In this document: in pieces, positions 38,739-38,750 of the stretch
How positions within the stretch are numbered: position 1 is the stretch's first letter
Layout: each line of letters begins with the position of its first letter
From: Cellulomonas biazotea
GTDB taxonomy: Bacteria > Actinomycetota > Actinomycetes > Actinomycetales > Cellulomonadaceae
Direction of reading: 5' to 3'
Length of the DNA stretch: 38,750 bases
NCBI RefSeq assembly: GCF_004306155.1
Contig: NZ_BIMR01000090.1
Location: 1 to 38,750, forward strand
Program-made: the position numbers and the translations under genes
The notes under the pieces: generated by a model
What the model was told of the DNA's origin: nothing
Seen by the model: the letters and a program-made list of their open reading frames with translations, nothing else
Databases searched by the model: none

Positions 38739-38750
38739 CCTCCCGCGCGT

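Overview
The window is very GC-rich, uses GTG starts and GTGA/ATGA overlaps freely, and carries an argS-lysA / hom-thrC-thrB-rho backbone with a Corynebacterium-type heme-uptake system and a bifunctional AdhE. This points to a facultatively anaerobic actinobacterium of the Micrococcineae, Cellulomonas-like (inference from gene content and composition, not from a marker gene).

Layout. 1-4014 (minus): N-terminus of rho (cut by the window edge), thrB, thrC, hom. 4143-13703: a heme-iron block. Heme oxygenase reads rightward from its own iron box. A seven-gene minus-strand operon, hmuT-hmuU-hmuV followed by three surface proteins of the HtaA type and a DUF916/WxLIP-like anchor protein, reads leftward from a second iron box. 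13704-14164 is gene-free and packed with repeats: three 57-bp palindromic units and a 20-bp tandem array. 14165-17280 (minus): lysA and argS. In many actinobacteria lysA is next to hom, so the heme block and the repeats appear to interrupt the argS-lysA-hom-thrC-thrB-rho cluster. 17445-18098: a GntR/FCD regulator. 18184-18256: tRNA-Arg(CCG).

18260-28270 is an accessory island between the tRNA-Arg terminator and the terminator of a P450 gene. It holds a dead IS3-family element with a stop codon at the catalytic Glu position, a frameshifted pseudogene, and an intact five-gene operon: small secreted Cys-containing peptide, 12-bp hairpin, Cys-rich lipoprotein, membrane adaptor with a peptidoglycan-binding domain, ABC ATPase, FtsX/MacB-like permease. 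It also holds a doubly frameshifted S1-family protease, a small membrane-anchored hypothetical protein, an apparently intact second IS3-family element, and the remains of an E1-like/JAB (ubiquitin-like conjugation) gene pair. The five-gene peptide operon is the best candidate for an undescribed system.

28326-31396 (minus): an ArsR/NmtR-like repressor (probably leaderless), an MFS exporter and a cytochrome P450, with an 11-bp tandem repeat array just upstream of the P450. 31636-31818 is the stump of an MntP manganese exporter. 32229-35262: the glyoxylate shunt pair aceA-aceB, closed by a strong terminator. 35379-35786: a SnoaL-like small protein. 35988-38738: bifunctional aldehyde/alcohol dehydrogenase AdhE for mixed-acid/ethanol fermentation.
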